Shown: positions 43,546 to 52,755 of the stretch, one piece after another | How the letters are laid out: each line of letters opens with the position of its first letter | Numbering within the stretch: position 1 is the first letter of the stretch | DNA from: Novosphingobium sp. RL4 | Lineage (GTDB): Bacteria > Pseudomonadota > Alphaproteobacteria > Sphingomonadales > Sphingomonadaceae | Reading direction: 5' to 3' | Length of the DNA stretch: 64,000 nt | Assembly (NCBI RefSeq): GCF_035658495.1 | Contig: NZ_CP141945.1 | Span: 707,501-771,500, forward strand | Notes under the pieces: model-generated | Database searches by the model: none | What the model was told of the DNA's origin: nothing | The model's input: the letters and a program-made list of their open reading frames with translations, nothing else | Position numbers and translations under genes: made by a program

Positions 43546-45930
43546 ATGTCGAACAGCGCCAAACTGAAGATCGGGCTGCTCTGCGCTACAATGATGTCCA
43601 CGTCGCTGGCCGCCGCGCCGGCCCATGCCCAGTCCACCGCACCCGCCGCCGCGGAAGACACGGCGGATGACGGCGCCATCATCGTTTCGGCCACGCGCCG
43701 CAACACCACGCTTCTGGAAACGCCGATCAACATCGCGGCAATCGGCTCGGCCGAACTCGCCAGCGAGCACATCGACGACATGCGCGACCTCGGCGCCTTC
43801 ACGCCGGGCATCACCATCACCGACACCGGCCCGCGCGGCGCCGGCACCGTGGTCATGCGCGGTCTTTCCGCCAGCGATTCCAGCGCGGGCGGCAACAACA
43901 CGGACAACTCGATCGGCATGTACCTGGGCGACGTGCCGCTCTACACCGACTTCAAGCTGATCGACCTCAACCGCGTCGAGGTCCTGCTTGGCCCGCAAGG
44001 CACGCTTTACGGCCTCGGCACGCTGGCGGGCGCGATGCGCTACATGCCCAACCGCCCCGACCCGACGGCGTTCTCCGGCGAAGTCTACGGCCGCGCCTAC
44101 GACGTCGCCCATTCGAGCGGCCTGGGCTATTCGGGCTACGGCGTGCTGAACATCCCGATCGTCCGGGATTCGATCGCCTTCCGCACCGTCACCGGCTACT
44201 ACAACGACCCCGGCTTCATCGACTATCCGTTCCTGCTGAAGCAGCCGGGCGTCTCGATCCCGCAGCCGGGCAGCGCTTCCGACCCGATGGGCACCGAAGC
44301 CCAGCAGGACGCCAACTTCGCGGGCAAGAAGGACCTCAACTACGAGAAGACCTTCACCACCCGCAACCAGCTCGGCTTCGTCTCGCCGGACTTCCAGGCC
44401 TATCTCACTTACGCCTTCCAGCAGACCAAGACGGGCGGCCGCCAGGCCACCGGCGCCGGCGTGGTGGGCGAAGGCAAGTACGAGGCCCCGTGGCGCTACG
44501 AGGAACCGTCCAAGCGCCAGTCGCACCTGCTGTCGCTGGAAATGAGCGGCAACGTGGCCGACATCGCGCAGGCCGTGTTCACCTCGTCCTACACCAAGAC
44601 CAAGCAGCGCCAGTCGAACGACAACACCGACCTGCTGCTCGATCTCGACTATGGCTATGAGCTGTTCCCCGCATTCTCGAGCTATTCGCCCTCGGTGGCG
44701 ACCCAGTCGCAGTACACGCAGGAAGTCCGCCTCGTCTCCACGCACGGCGGCCCCTTCAGCTGGGTGCTCGGCGGGTTCTGGAACCGGCTGAAGACGACCT
44801 CGGATCGCCAGGAAATCGTCCCCGGCTACCCCGCCTGGGCCGGTATCGACCGTCCCGACGAAGTGGAATACGCCTCCTACGTCGATACCAAGACCGACGA
44901 GAAGGCGATCTACGGCGAAGGCACCTTCCACATCACCAAGGAATGGCAGTTCACCGGCGGGCTGCGCTACTTCAAGTATGCGGCCGACGTGACCGGCGGC
45001 ACCGCCCTGCCGCTGGGCCAGCCCTATCCGCCGATCAACTTCCGCTCGCGCTCCGGCTCGACCGGGGACGACGGCTTCGTCTGGAAATTCAACACCTCGT
45101 ACAACATCACGCCCGACATGATGGTCTATGCCACCTATTCGAAGGGCTACCGCATCGGCGGCGTCAACCGCGTGGCGCCCTGCGTGGTGCCGCTTCCGGC
45201 CGGCCAGAACCTCTGCGCCCTGCCCGACGAGCTGTTCTTCGGCCCCGACAAGGTCAAGAACGCCGAAATCGGGTTCCGCGCCCAGGTGCTCGACAACCGC
45301 CTGACCTTCAATCTCTCCGGCTTCTACATCAAGTGGCAGGGCATCCAGCTTGACGGCCAGACCGTCAACGGCGCCATCGGCATCACCACCAACGGCGGCG
45401 CGGCGGTATCGAAGGGCGTGGACTTCTCGTTCACGGCGCGTCCCATCGCCGGCCTCAACATCCGCGGCAACTACTCCTACCTCGACGCCCACCTGACCGA
45501 GGACGTGCCCGACCTGCTTTCCGTGGCGGGCGGAGACCTCGTGAGCGTCTACGACGGGGACCGCCTGCCGGGCTCCGCCAAGAACTCGGGCGCGCTGGGC
45601 GTGACTTACGACTTCCCGATCGGCGCCAATTCGATGGTGCTGGGCTGGACGGCGACTTACACCGGCGGCATCTACACCCGTCCGGGCCTGCGCGGCGGCG
45701 GCGAGCGTCTGCCGTCCTACGTGATGCACCGCGCCAATGTGACCTACAAGACCGACGCCTACGAGATCGGCCTGTTCGCGAACAACATCTTCGACAAGTA
45801 CGCGGTCACCGGCGTCAGCAACGACCTGACCCGCTACGGCCTCGTCAACGACGGGATCGTGTCGCGCTACTATGCCCGCTCGGTCGCGCAGCCGCGTGTG
45901 ATCGGCATCGAGGGCCGCGTGAAGTTCTGA
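43546..45930 (+). CDS. TonB-dependent outer-membrane receptor of the nitrogen locus
   Basis: 794 residues from ATG 43546 (AGGGGG 8 bp upstream). Signal peptide ending APAHAQ, plug with IIVSATRRNTTLLETPINIA (about 44-63) and VEVLLGPQGTLYGLGTLAGA, barrel ending IGIEGRVKF. Divergent from the ureohydrolase B-A operon and under its own copy of the nitrogen motif. Cargo may be a nitrogen-rich substrate too large for porins, or a nickel complex for urease (both inference). A strong terminator follows. Confidence 0.86.
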   Translation: MSNSAKLKIGLLCATMMSTSLAAAPAHAQSTAPAAAEDTADDGAIIVSATRRNTTLLETPINIAAIGSAELASEHIDDMRDLGAFTPGITITDTGPRGAGTVVMRGLSASDSSAGGNNTDNSIGMYLGDVPLYTDFKLIDLNRVEVLLGPQGTLYGLGTLAGAMRYMPNRPDPTAFSGEVYGRAYDVAHSSGLGYSGYGVLNIPIVRDSIAFRTVTGYYNDPGFIDYPFLLKQPGVSIPQPGSASDPMGTEAQQDANFAGKKDLNYEKTFTTRNQLGFVSPDFQAYLTYAFQQTKTGGRQATGAGVVGEGKYEAPWRYEEPSKRQSHLLSLEMSGNVADIAQAVFTSSYTKTKQRQSNDNTDLLLDLDYGYELFPAFSSYSPSVATQSQYTQEVRLVSTHGGPFSWVLGGFWNRLKTTSDRQEIVPGYPAWAGIDRPDEVEYASYVDTKTDEKAIYGEGTFHITKEWQFTGGLRYFKYAADVTGGTALPLGQPYPPINFRSRSGSTGDDGFVWKFNTSYNITPDMMVYATYSKGYRIGGVNRVAPCVVPLPAGQNLCALPDELFFGPDKVKNAEIGFRAQVLDNRLTFNLSGFYIKWQGIQLDGQTVNGAIGITTNGGAAVSKGVDFSFTARPIAGLNIRGNYSYLDAHLTEDVPDLLSVAGGDLVSVYDGDRLPGSAKNSGALGVTYDFPIGANSMVLGWTATYTGGIYTRPGLRGGGERLPSYVMHRANVTYKTDAYEIGLFANNIFDKYAVTGVSNDLTRYGLVNDGIVSRYYARSVAQPRVIGIEGRVKF

Positions 45931-45959
45931 CGATCATCCCCGATCGCCAACGCAGGAGG

Positions 45960-45991
45960 GCGGGGCCGCGACATGCGGTCCCGCTTTCTTC
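45960..45991 (+). terminator. Rho-independent terminator after the TonB receptor
   Basis: GCGGGGCCGC (45960-45969) pairs with GCGGTCCCGC (45975-45984, one G-T), followed by TTTCTT. Confidence 0.75.
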
Positions 45992-46056
45992 GTTTCCGGC
46001 CCTGAAGCGATGAAACCATGACGCGGTGAATGGGAAAACCGGTCCGCCAGGACGGT

Positions 46057-47610
46057 TCAGCCTGCCTCGATCCCCAGCCCTTCGAAGAACGCCCGCACTT
46101 CGGCCATCCCGGCCTCATGCGTCTTCCACCGCCCGATCCCGTCGGCATTGAGCCGGCGGCGGACCTGCGCCGCGCTTGGCGTCGCCACGGCAGCGCGGTT
46201 CTCGTGGAAGGACAGGCACGCTGCGTCCCACGGCAGGCCGCAGTGCTCCAGCAGGCGCCGCGTCTCCCGTTCCTGCCCGGCCACCAGCGCCTCATATCCC
46301 AGCGAGAGCACGCGCCCCGGATAGTGCCGCTCCCACAGCGCCATCAGCCGGTCGAACCGCGCAAAATAGCGTGCCGTGTCCATGAGGTCGTAGGAATAGG
46401 CGTAATAAGGCGAGGATGCCGCGAAGAGATTGCGGAAATTGCTCCACACCGTGTCCATCGGCGCCCGGCGCAGGCAGACGATCCGCGCATTCGGCAGCGC
46501 CCGCAGGATATGCCCGATATTGAGGAAATTGGCAGGCAGCTTGTCCACGAAGCGCGGCTTGCCGGCAGGGCGGTGATGGGCCGCGCGGGCGGAATAGAGC
46601 CGGCCGATTTCCGCCGGATCGGCGCGCATGGCGGCCGCGATCGTCTCGGCATCGAGAACCTTGCGCGAAGGTGTGGCGGCGGCTTGCTTGATCGCCAGCG
46701 GCATGGCCTGCAATTCCCCCGCCGAGCCGACTTCCGGGTGCGAGGAGAGAATGCGGTCCACCAGCGTCGTCCCGGTGCGCGGCATGCCGACCACGAAGAT
46801 CGGCGCCGGATCGGAATGGCCGGATGCTGCCGCAGGCACATCGGCGAACGCCGCCTCAAGGGCATCGAAGATCGTCTCGTCCTGCGCAAACCGATAGCCC
46901 GTGGCGCGCTTGTGCCCGGCATTGGCGGCCGAAAGCGCGGCGAAGGCCCGTTCGGGCTCGCCGATATCCTCCAGCTCCTTGGCCAGCGCATAACGCAGGC
47001 GCAGCAGGTCTTCCGGGGTACTGGCGCGCGCCGTGGCCGCCTCCAGCCGCTCGACATGGTTGTCCCCGCGGGTCTGGCGCGAAAGGATCGAGAGCGCGTA
47101 ATGCGTGCGCGCATCGCCGGGATCGGCCTGCAGGATCGTCTCGTAGTGTCCGCGCGCTTCCTCGACCCTGCCGGTAAAGCCGCAGGCGGCCGCCAGATTG
47201 TAGCGATAATCGAGGTTGCCCGGCTCCTGCCCCGCCGCCGCCGCAAAAGGCGCCAGAGTGGCCTCGTGGTCGCCCAGCCGCGCCAGTACGCAGCCCAGCG
47301 TATCGAGCGTGCGCGCATCGCTTCCGGACGCGGCGAGCCCGGCCCGCGCCGCTGCCGCCGCCTCACCATCGCGGCGCAGCAGGATCAGCAGCCGCGCATA
47401 TTGCGCAAGGTATTCGGGATTGGCGGGCTCGCGGCCGAGCGCCTGCTCGATCAGCGGCACGGCCCTGGCCACCTGCCCCGCCTCCGCAGCGATCAGCCCG
47501 ACAAGGAAATAGCCTTCCGCCTCGGCCGGTCGCGACTGGACCTGTGCCTGCGCCGCCGCCATCGCGCCCGGCAGGTCGCCGCGAGCAAGGGCTGCCCGCG
47601 CTGCGTTCAC
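46057..47610 (-). CDS. TPR-repeat sulfotransferase-family protein
   Basis: 517 residues. The first ~230 are tetratricopeptide repeats (for example ADPGDARTHYALSILSRQ); the rest is a sulfotransferase domain with the 5'-phosphosulfate loop VVGMPRTGTTLVDRILSSHP (about 272-291) and NFLNIGHILRALPNARIV later. The family uses PAPS to sulfate sugars, proteins or metabolites, but many bacterial TPR members are uncharacterised. It is last in an operon with HupE/UreJ copy 2 (4-bp overlap) and PPIase copy 2. Its link to urea metabolism is unexplained. No signal peptide, so cytoplasmic. Confidence 0.82.
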   Translation of the reverse strand: MNAARAALARGDLPGAMAAAQAQVQSRPAEAEGYFLVGLIAAEAGQVARAVPLIEQALGREPANPEYLAQYARLLILLRRDGEAAAAARAGLAASGSDARTLDTLGCVLARLGDHEATLAPFAAAAGQEPGNLDYRYNLAAACGFTGRVEEARGHYETILQADPGDARTHYALSILSRQTRGDNHVERLEAATARASTPEDLLRLRYALAKELEDIGEPERAFAALSAANAGHKRATGYRFAQDETIFDALEAAFADVPAAASGHSDPAPIFVVGMPRTGTTLVDRILSSHPEVGSAGELQAMPLAIKQAAATPSRKVLDAETIAAAMRADPAEIGRLYSARAAHHRPAGKPRFVDKLPANFLNIGHILRALPNARIVCLRRAPMDTVWSNFRNLFAASSPYYAYSYDLMDTARYFARFDRLMALWERHYPGRVLSLGYEALVAGQERETRRLLEHCGLPWDAACLSFHENRAAVATPSAAQVRRRLNADGIGRWKTHEAGMAEVRAFFEGLGIEAG

Positions 47611-48626
47611 GCGATCCCCAGGCTGAAGCCGGCCACGCGTTCGATCGCCCAGAAACAGCCCACGATCCCGGCAAAGTAGAGCGCGGCCCGGCGCACTGGC
47701 TCGCTCCGGTCGAAGATCCCCGCCACCGCCATCACGCCGAGCACGGCGGAAACGAACAGCAACTGGCCCAGTTCGACACCGGCATTGAAGAACAGCAGGC
47801 CGCTCGCCCGCTCACCCGGCGCAACGCCGAGTTCGCGCAGCACCGTTGCGAAACCGAGGCCGTGAAGCAGGCCGAACCCCGCCACCACGGCAAGCTGGCG
47901 GCGGCGCTGGGCCGGATCGATCTCGCCGCCGTTCTGCCGGGTCATGATCGCCTCGCGCGCCATGAAGGCGATGGACAGCGCGATCACCGCCTCCACCGGC
48001 GGCACCGGCACATGGATCACATCGAAGAACGCCAGCGCCAGGCTGAGCGAATGGCCGAGCGTGAAAGTCGTTACCAGCGCCAGCAGGAAACGCCCCCGTG
48101 CCAGCAGGCACAGGCAGAGCACGAAACAGAGGTGGTCCCAGCCGCCCAGGATGTGGACCACGCCCTCGACCGTATAGTAGCGCGCCACTTCGGGCAGCGG
48201 CCGCGCCTGCGGAGCGGTGTCGGCCAGCGGCAAAAGCAGCTTGTCGCCGTCCGACTGGAGCGGCATCTTCACCATCGCCCCGCCCAGCGCCGAGGTGAAC
48301 GTGCCGCCGTCCACCCCCCACGGCGTGACGATCTGCGCTTCGGGCGGGAAGCCGCCCTGGCAGGTGAAACGAATGGCATAGCGCACCACCACCGCCTCCA
48401 CGAACCGCTCGCGGTCCGTTTCCGCGCAGCCGGTCGGCAGGCCCAGCGCATCGTTGCTGGCCAGCACGTTGGGCACGCTGGCGGTCAGTTCGTAAGTGCC
48501 GGGATCGCTGCCGCGCTGGAGCGTGAACTCGCCGACGCGGAAAACGTCCGCCATGGCCGGTGCGGGCGACAGGCCGAGGGCAAGCAGGAGAACGGCAAGG
48601 AAGCGCAGCACGTCAGGACTCCACAT
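47607..48626 (-). CDS. HupE/UreJ-type membrane protein (copy 2), possible nickel permease
   Basis: 339 residues with the same layout as copy 1 (39262-40260): signal peptide ending PAPAMADV, a periplasmic domain and membrane segments with HILGGWDHLCFVLCL, GHSLSLALAFFDVI and GFGLLHGLGFATVL. It overlaps the upstream PPIase by 14 bp and the downstream sulfotransferase by 4 bp. The shared ADVFRVGEFTLQRG/ADIFLSGDYALTRG start of the two periplasmic domains shows they are paralogues. Confidence 0.82.
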   Translation of the reverse strand: MWSPDVLRFLAVLLLALGLSPAPAMADVFRVGEFTLQRGSDPGTYELTASVPNVLASNDALGLPTGCAETDRERFVEAVVVRYAIRFTCQGGFPPEAQIVTPWGVDGGTFTSALGGAMVKMPLQSDGDKLLLPLADTAPQARPLPEVARYYTVEGVVHILGGWDHLCFVLCLCLLARGRFLLALVTTFTLGHSLSLALAFFDVIHVPVPPVEAVIALSIAFMAREAIMTRQNGGEIDPAQRRRQLAVVAGFGLLHGLGFATVLRELGVAPGERASGLLFFNAGVELGQLLFVSAVLGVMAVAGIFDRSEPVRRAALYFAGIVGCFWAIERVAGFSLGIA

Positions 48627-49416
48627 GGACCGCGTAATCCTGCCGCAGCCGCGCGATTTCCCTGCGCACTGCCGTGCCGGTCTGGTCGGCCTGATAGTCC
48701 TGCTTCACTTGTTCGCGGGCGTCGGTGTAAGGCAGCAGCTGGTCCTTGCCCCGTGCCGTCACTTCCACGAAGTGCCACCCGCGAGAGGAACGCAGCGGCC
48801 CCGCCCACTTGCCCTCGGGCTGCTTTTCCACGCTGTCCAGGAAGCTTTCCCCGAACATGCCGCGCAGCATCGAAATCCCGTATTTCGACAGGTCGTGGCC
48901 CATCCAGAATTCATCGCCGGCAACGCTGCCGCCCCCGTTCAGCTTCGCCAGCACGGCGGCGGCATCGGCGGGCTTGCGTTCGAAGAAGACGTGCTTCAGC
49001 GAAACCCATGGCTCGGCGCGGTAGAGGTCCTGGTGGCCGGCGTACCAGGTCATGAGCTGGTCCTCGCTCGGTTCTGGCGGCGCACCGCTGATCATGAAGC
49101 GCACGCGGTCGATCAGGCGCTGCTTGGTGGTCTTGTCGGTCATGTGCATGCCGCGCTGCACCGCCTCGCGGAACAGCAGTTCGTTGCCGACGTAATCGTC
49201 CACCAGCTTCTGCCGCGCCCGGGCATCGGGCTGGTGCCCGGTCATCAGGCTGTAGTCGTCATCGAGGCTACGCTGCACCGAAAGCGGCACCTCGATCGTC
49301 TCCTTGCGCCCGGCAACCGCCCAGTAGAGCGCGAAGATCGCAGCCGCCGAGATCAGGAAGACGACGAAGGGATCGCGTGGCGCCCGCTGGCGGATGGCGG
49401 CGATCATGTGACCCAT
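48613..49416 (-). CDS. Membrane-anchored parvulin-type peptidyl-prolyl isomerase (copy 2)
   Basis: 267 residues: one N-terminal membrane segment (FVVFLISAAAIFALYWAV) and a periplasmic parvulin-type domain. Collinear with copy 1 (LTGRQPTAEDRAR versus MTGHQPDARARQK; GWHFVRVE versus GWHFVEVT). Operon order PPIase-HupE/UreJ is the same in both copies, and each unit has a nitrogen motif upstream (site D here, 83 bp away). Confidence 0.75.
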   Translation of the reverse strand: MGHMIAAIRQRAPRDPFVVFLISAAAIFALYWAVAGRKETIEVPLSVQRSLDDDYSLMTGHQPDARARQKLVDDYVGNELLFREAVQRGMHMTDKTTKQRLIDRVRFMISGAPPEPSEDQLMTWYAGHQDLYRAEPWVSLKHVFFERKPADAAAVLAKLNGGGSVAGDEFWMGHDLSKYGISMLRGMFGESFLDSVEKQPEGKWAGPLRSSRGWHFVEVTARGKDQLLPYTDAREQVKQDYQADQTGTAVRREIARLRQDYAVHVES

Positions 49417-49469
49417 TGGCTGCGAAACCCTTTACCCCCGCCCCGGAACGGAGCCGATCCTTGGGCAGG

Positions 49470-49518
49470 AAGCTACGCCAGCGGGGGGCCAGTGCCCCCT
49501 ACGTCAAATGACGCATAG
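49470..49518 (-). promoter_or_regulatory. Nitrogen-locus motif site D (PPIase 2-HupE 2-sulfotransferase operon)
   Basis: CTACGTCAAATGACGCATAG on the plus strand (49499-49518), the symmetric version of the motif. On the minus strand TAGCTT (49475-49470) follows 23 bp on, toward the PPIase start at 49416. Confidence 0.68.
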
Positions 49519-49538
49519 GCAGTGCGCGAGCGCGGGAA

Positions 49539-51734
49539 TCAGGCCGGTGCCGACAGATCGACCGGCAGGCTGCGCACCCGCCGTCCGGTTACCGCGAAGA
49601 TCGCGTTGACCATGGCCGGGATTACCGGCGGCAGCGCCGGTTCGCCAAGACCGGTGGGAGGATTGTCGGTCGTGACGAACTCCACGTTGATCTTCGGCGT
49701 CGCGTCGATGCGCTGGAAGGGATGGGCATCGAAGTTCTGCTGCTCCACCACGCCTGCGACCTGCGTGACGTTCTGCCCCGCCAGCGCCTGTCCCAGCCCC
49801 TCGATCACCGAGCCCTGCACCTGGTGCAGCGCGTTGAGGGGATTGACGATCTGGCTGCCGACATCGCCCGCCGCCCACACTTCGTGAACCGCGACCTGGC
49901 CTTCCGAAACGGAAACCTCCACCACTTCGGCGAAGTATCCGGCATGGCTGAAATAGAAGGCAAATCCCTTGCCGCGCCCTTTCGGCAGCTTTGCACGGCC
50001 CTGCCAGTCGGCCATCGCCATCACTTTCTCGATCACGCCGCGCGCCCGCCCCGTCTTGAACACCGGCCCGCGCCCTTCGCCCGGAAGGCTGCGCGGCGCG
50101 CCCAGAAGTTCCAGCATCAGCGACGGCAGGTCCTTCCCTGCCGCTTGCGCCACTTCATCGAGGAAGGCCTGCGAAACGAAGCCGAGCGCATTCGATCCCG
50201 GCGCCCGCAACCAGCCGGTGGGCAGGTTGGTGGCCAGCAGGGTCTGTTCGAGCAGCACCGCATCCACGAGGTTTGCCGGCACCAGCGCAGCGGGCAGTTC
50301 CCCCGCGCGGGTCGGTGTGCCGTCCTTGCCGAAGCTGACCGCATGATCGCGCAATCCCACCAGCCGCCCCTGCCCGTCAAGCGCGGCGGCAAAGGCGTGC
50401 CATCCTGCCGGACGGTAGAAATCGCGCCGGAAATCGTCCTGCCGGGTATAGAGCAGCTTCACCGGCGTGCCCGGCACCCTGGCGGCGATCGCGGCGGCCT
50501 GCACCATGTAGTCGTTCATCAAGCGCCGCCCGAAGCCGCCGCCGATCCGCGTGAGGTTGATGCGCACCTTGTCCGGCGCGATCCCCAGCGCCTTGGCCAC
50601 CAGCCCGCGTCCGCTTTCGGGGTTCTGGGTGGGCGCCCATATCTCGACGGCGCCGTCGCGGAACAGGGCCGTGCAGTTTTGCGGCTCCAGCGTGCCGTGC
50701 GCCAGGAACGGATATTCATAGCGCGCCGTCACGGTTTTCGCCGCTCCGGCGAACACCGCATCGATATCCCCCTTGCGCAGGACTTCGCCCGCCCCCGCCC
50801 CCTTGAGCGCTTCCGCGGCCTGAACGGCATAGCCCTGGGTGGAGAACCCCAGCTGCGCGCTGTCGTCCCACTCGGCCCTCAGGCTCTCGCGCGCCTTGTT
50901 CGCGGACCAGAAGCTCTCGGACAGGATCGCCACCCCGTCGAACAGCGATTCCGCCTGACCGTCTCCGGCGATGGTCACGACGTGGCGCACGCCGGGCAAG
51001 GCGCGCACTTCGTCGAGATTGGCGCTCTTCAGCTTGCCGCCGACCGCCGGACTGGTTTCCAGCACCGCGTGGAGCATGCCCGGTTGCCGGTGGTCGATCC
51101 CGAACAGGGGCTGTCCCGCGACGATGGCCGGTGTATCGACACCGGGAATCGGCTTGCCGATCACGCGAAAGTCCGCCGGGTCCTTGAGCTTCAGCGAGGC
51201 GGGGTCGGGAACGGCCAGAGCCGCGGCGATCGGGGCGAGATCGACATAGGCCACCGAACGGCCCGAGCGCCGGTCGGTGACGATGCCGCTGCCGGTTGTC
51301 AGGCCGTCTTCCGGGACATTCCATTGGCGGGCCGCCGCCGCCACCATCATGGCCCGCGCCGCCGCGCCCGCCTGCCGCATCGGCAGCCATTCGCGCGGCG
51401 TGGTGCGGCTTCCGCCCGCGCTCTGCGCGCCGAACAACAACTGGTCCGCGTGTGTCTGCTCGACCGTGACCTGATCCCAGTCCACGTCGAATTCCTCGGC
51501 GATCATCATCGGCAGAGAGGTCTTGGCGCCCTGCCCGATCTCGGCGTTCTTCCCGCCGATCACGAAGCGATTGCCGGGCAGGATGCGAATGAAGGCGGTG
51601 AGGACCCGGGGTTCTCCGGCCGATGCCTGCGCGGCATGGGCCGGCAGAGGGATCGCAATATCCAGGAGGAGACCGCCGCCGGCCAGCAGCGAGGCGCCGA
51701 CGAAGCGGCGGCGTGAGATATCTGCTGCCATCAT
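49539..51734 (-). CDS. Periplasmic molybdenum hydroxylase large subunit (xanthine dehydrogenase/IorB family)
   Basis: 731 residues from ATG 51734. A twin-arginine signal (ISRRRFVGASLLAGGGLLLD) is followed by the molybdopterin-binding aldehyde oxidase domain, with NAEIGQGAKT, RIGGGFGRR and a conserved Glu near the C-terminus (GEPALPPVIPAMVNAI). It resembles isoquinoline 1-oxidoreductase and other membrane/periplasm-side members that pass electrons to cytochrome c. Start overlaps the small subunit stop (ATGA). The substrate may be an aldehyde or N-heterocycle met in the same nitrogen source (inference). Confidence 0.88.
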   Translation of the reverse strand: MMAADISRRRFVGASLLAGGGLLLDIAIPLPAHAAQASAGEPRVLTAFIRILPGNRFVIGGKNAEIGQGAKTSLPMMIAEEFDVDWDQVTVEQTHADQLLFGAQSAGGSRTTPREWLPMRQAGAAARAMMVAAAARQWNVPEDGLTTGSGIVTDRRSGRSVAYVDLAPIAAALAVPDPASLKLKDPADFRVIGKPIPGVDTPAIVAGQPLFGIDHRQPGMLHAVLETSPAVGGKLKSANLDEVRALPGVRHVVTIAGDGQAESLFDGVAILSESFWSANKARESLRAEWDDSAQLGFSTQGYAVQAAEALKGAGAGEVLRKGDIDAVFAGAAKTVTARYEYPFLAHGTLEPQNCTALFRDGAVEIWAPTQNPESGRGLVAKALGIAPDKVRINLTRIGGGFGRRLMNDYMVQAAAIAARVPGTPVKLLYTRQDDFRRDFYRPAGWHAFAAALDGQGRLVGLRDHAVSFGKDGTPTRAGELPAALVPANLVDAVLLEQTLLATNLPTGWLRAPGSNALGFVSQAFLDEVAQAAGKDLPSLMLELLGAPRSLPGEGRGPVFKTGRARGVIEKVMAMADWQGRAKLPKGRGKGFAFYFSHAGYFAEVVEVSVSEGQVAVHEVWAAGDVGSQIVNPLNALHQVQGSVIEGLGQALAGQNVTQVAGVVEQQNFDAHPFQRIDATPKINVEFVTTDNPPTGLGEPALPPVIPAMVNAIFAVTGRRVRSLPVDLSAPA

Positions 51735-52201
51735 GCCGCTGCCCCCCGGGCTTTGGCGGCGGCCTTGATACCGGCGCGGATGCGGACATAAGTCGAGCAG
51801 CGGCAGAGGTTTCCGGCCATGGCCGCGTCGATGGCGGCATCGTCCGGATCGGGCGTCTCGGTAAGCAGCGCCACGGCGCTCATGATCTGGCCCGCCTGGC
51901 AATATCCGCACTGGGGCACGTCGAGCTCGCGCCAGGCCGCTCCCACGCGGCGTCCTGCGTCAAGCGCGGCCACGCCTTCGATAGTGGTGACCGACTGCCC
52001 CTCGATCGCGCCTACCGGCGTCAGGCAGGAACGGATGGCGGCGCCTTCGAGATGGACGGTGCAGGCCCCGCAGAGCCCCGCGCCGCAGCCGAACTTGGTG
52101 CCCGGCAGGCCCATGTCCTCACGCAGGGCCCAGAGCAGCGGTTTCTCCGGATCGGTGTCGAGTTCCCTCGCTGCGCCGTTCAGCGTGAAGCGGATTGCCA
52201 T
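51731..52201 (-). CDS. [2Fe-2S] subunit of the molybdenum hydroxylase (IorA/CoxS family)
   Basis: 156 residues with both iron-sulfur motifs: plant-type GCGAGLCGACTVHLEG plus the preceding Cys of TKFGCG, and the second cluster CGYCQAGQIMS with CRCSTY near residue 134. No signal of its own, so likely co-exported with the Tat-tagged large subunit. Third gene of the MauD-like/cytochrome c/small/large operon. Confidence 0.92.
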   Translation of the reverse strand: MAIRFTLNGAARELDTDPEKPLLWALREDMGLPGTKFGCGAGLCGACTVHLEGAAIRSCLTPVGAIEGQSVTTIEGVAALDAGRRVGAAWRELDVPQCGYCQAGQIMSAVALLTETPDPDDAAIDAAMAGNLCRCSTYVRIRAGIKAAAKARGAAA

Positions 52202-52251
52202 GTGCCCGTTGCCCCCTCAGTCGTTCCGTATCGATATGCCCGCGCGCGACG

Positions 52252-52755
52252 CTACCTTACCTGTCCCGCGCCTTCGAGCTTCTTTCGCATCTCCGCATTC
52301 TTCGCCGCGCTGCCGCCGCCCGCCGCGCGAACGGCAGCCACTTCGGCCGGGGTAAAGGGCTTGCCTCCCTTGCCCACCCAGTTGAGCGCGGCGGCGACAT
52401 CGGCGTCGGGCAGGCGGCCGAAAGGCATCATGGCCCCGCGGATCGGCTTGCCATCCACCGTGATCGCGCCGGACTGGCCATAAAGCACGGTGGAGATCAG
52501 CCACTGGCGCGCATCCTTGCTGCCGGCCATCGGCCCCACCCGCCCGGAAAGGCGCGGGAACATGCCCGGCATGCCGCTGCCGTCAGCCTTGTGGCAGGAC
52601 TGGCAATTGGCCGCCCAGGCCTTCGGCGCGGCCTGCGCCCGCAGCGGTGCGGGATGCGCCGCAAGCCCCGCCAGGAGCGCCGCGCCCGTTATCCCTGCGC
52701 CTGTCATGAGCGCACCTGCGGCCACCGCCATCGACCGCATCTTGCTGGCAATCAC
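52252..52755 (-). CDS. Exported monohaem c-type cytochrome
   Basis: 167 residues from GTG 52755, which overlaps the previous stop (GTGA). Signal peptide (hydrophobic 9-32), haem motif CQSCH in AANCQSCHKADGSGMPG, and a probable axial Met in GAMMPFGRLPDADVAA. Typical class I fold. It is the likely electron acceptor for the neighbouring molybdenum hydroxylase. ATG 52740 is an alternative start. Confidence 0.87.
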   Translation of the reverse strand: MIASKMRSMAVAAGALMTGAGITGAALLAGLAAHPAPLRAQAAPKAWAANCQSCHKADGSGMPGMFPRLSGRVGPMAGSKDARQWLISTVLYGQSGAITVDGKPIRGAMMPFGRLPDADVAAALNWVGKGGKPFTPAEVAAVRAAGGGSAAKNAEMRKKLEGAGQVR

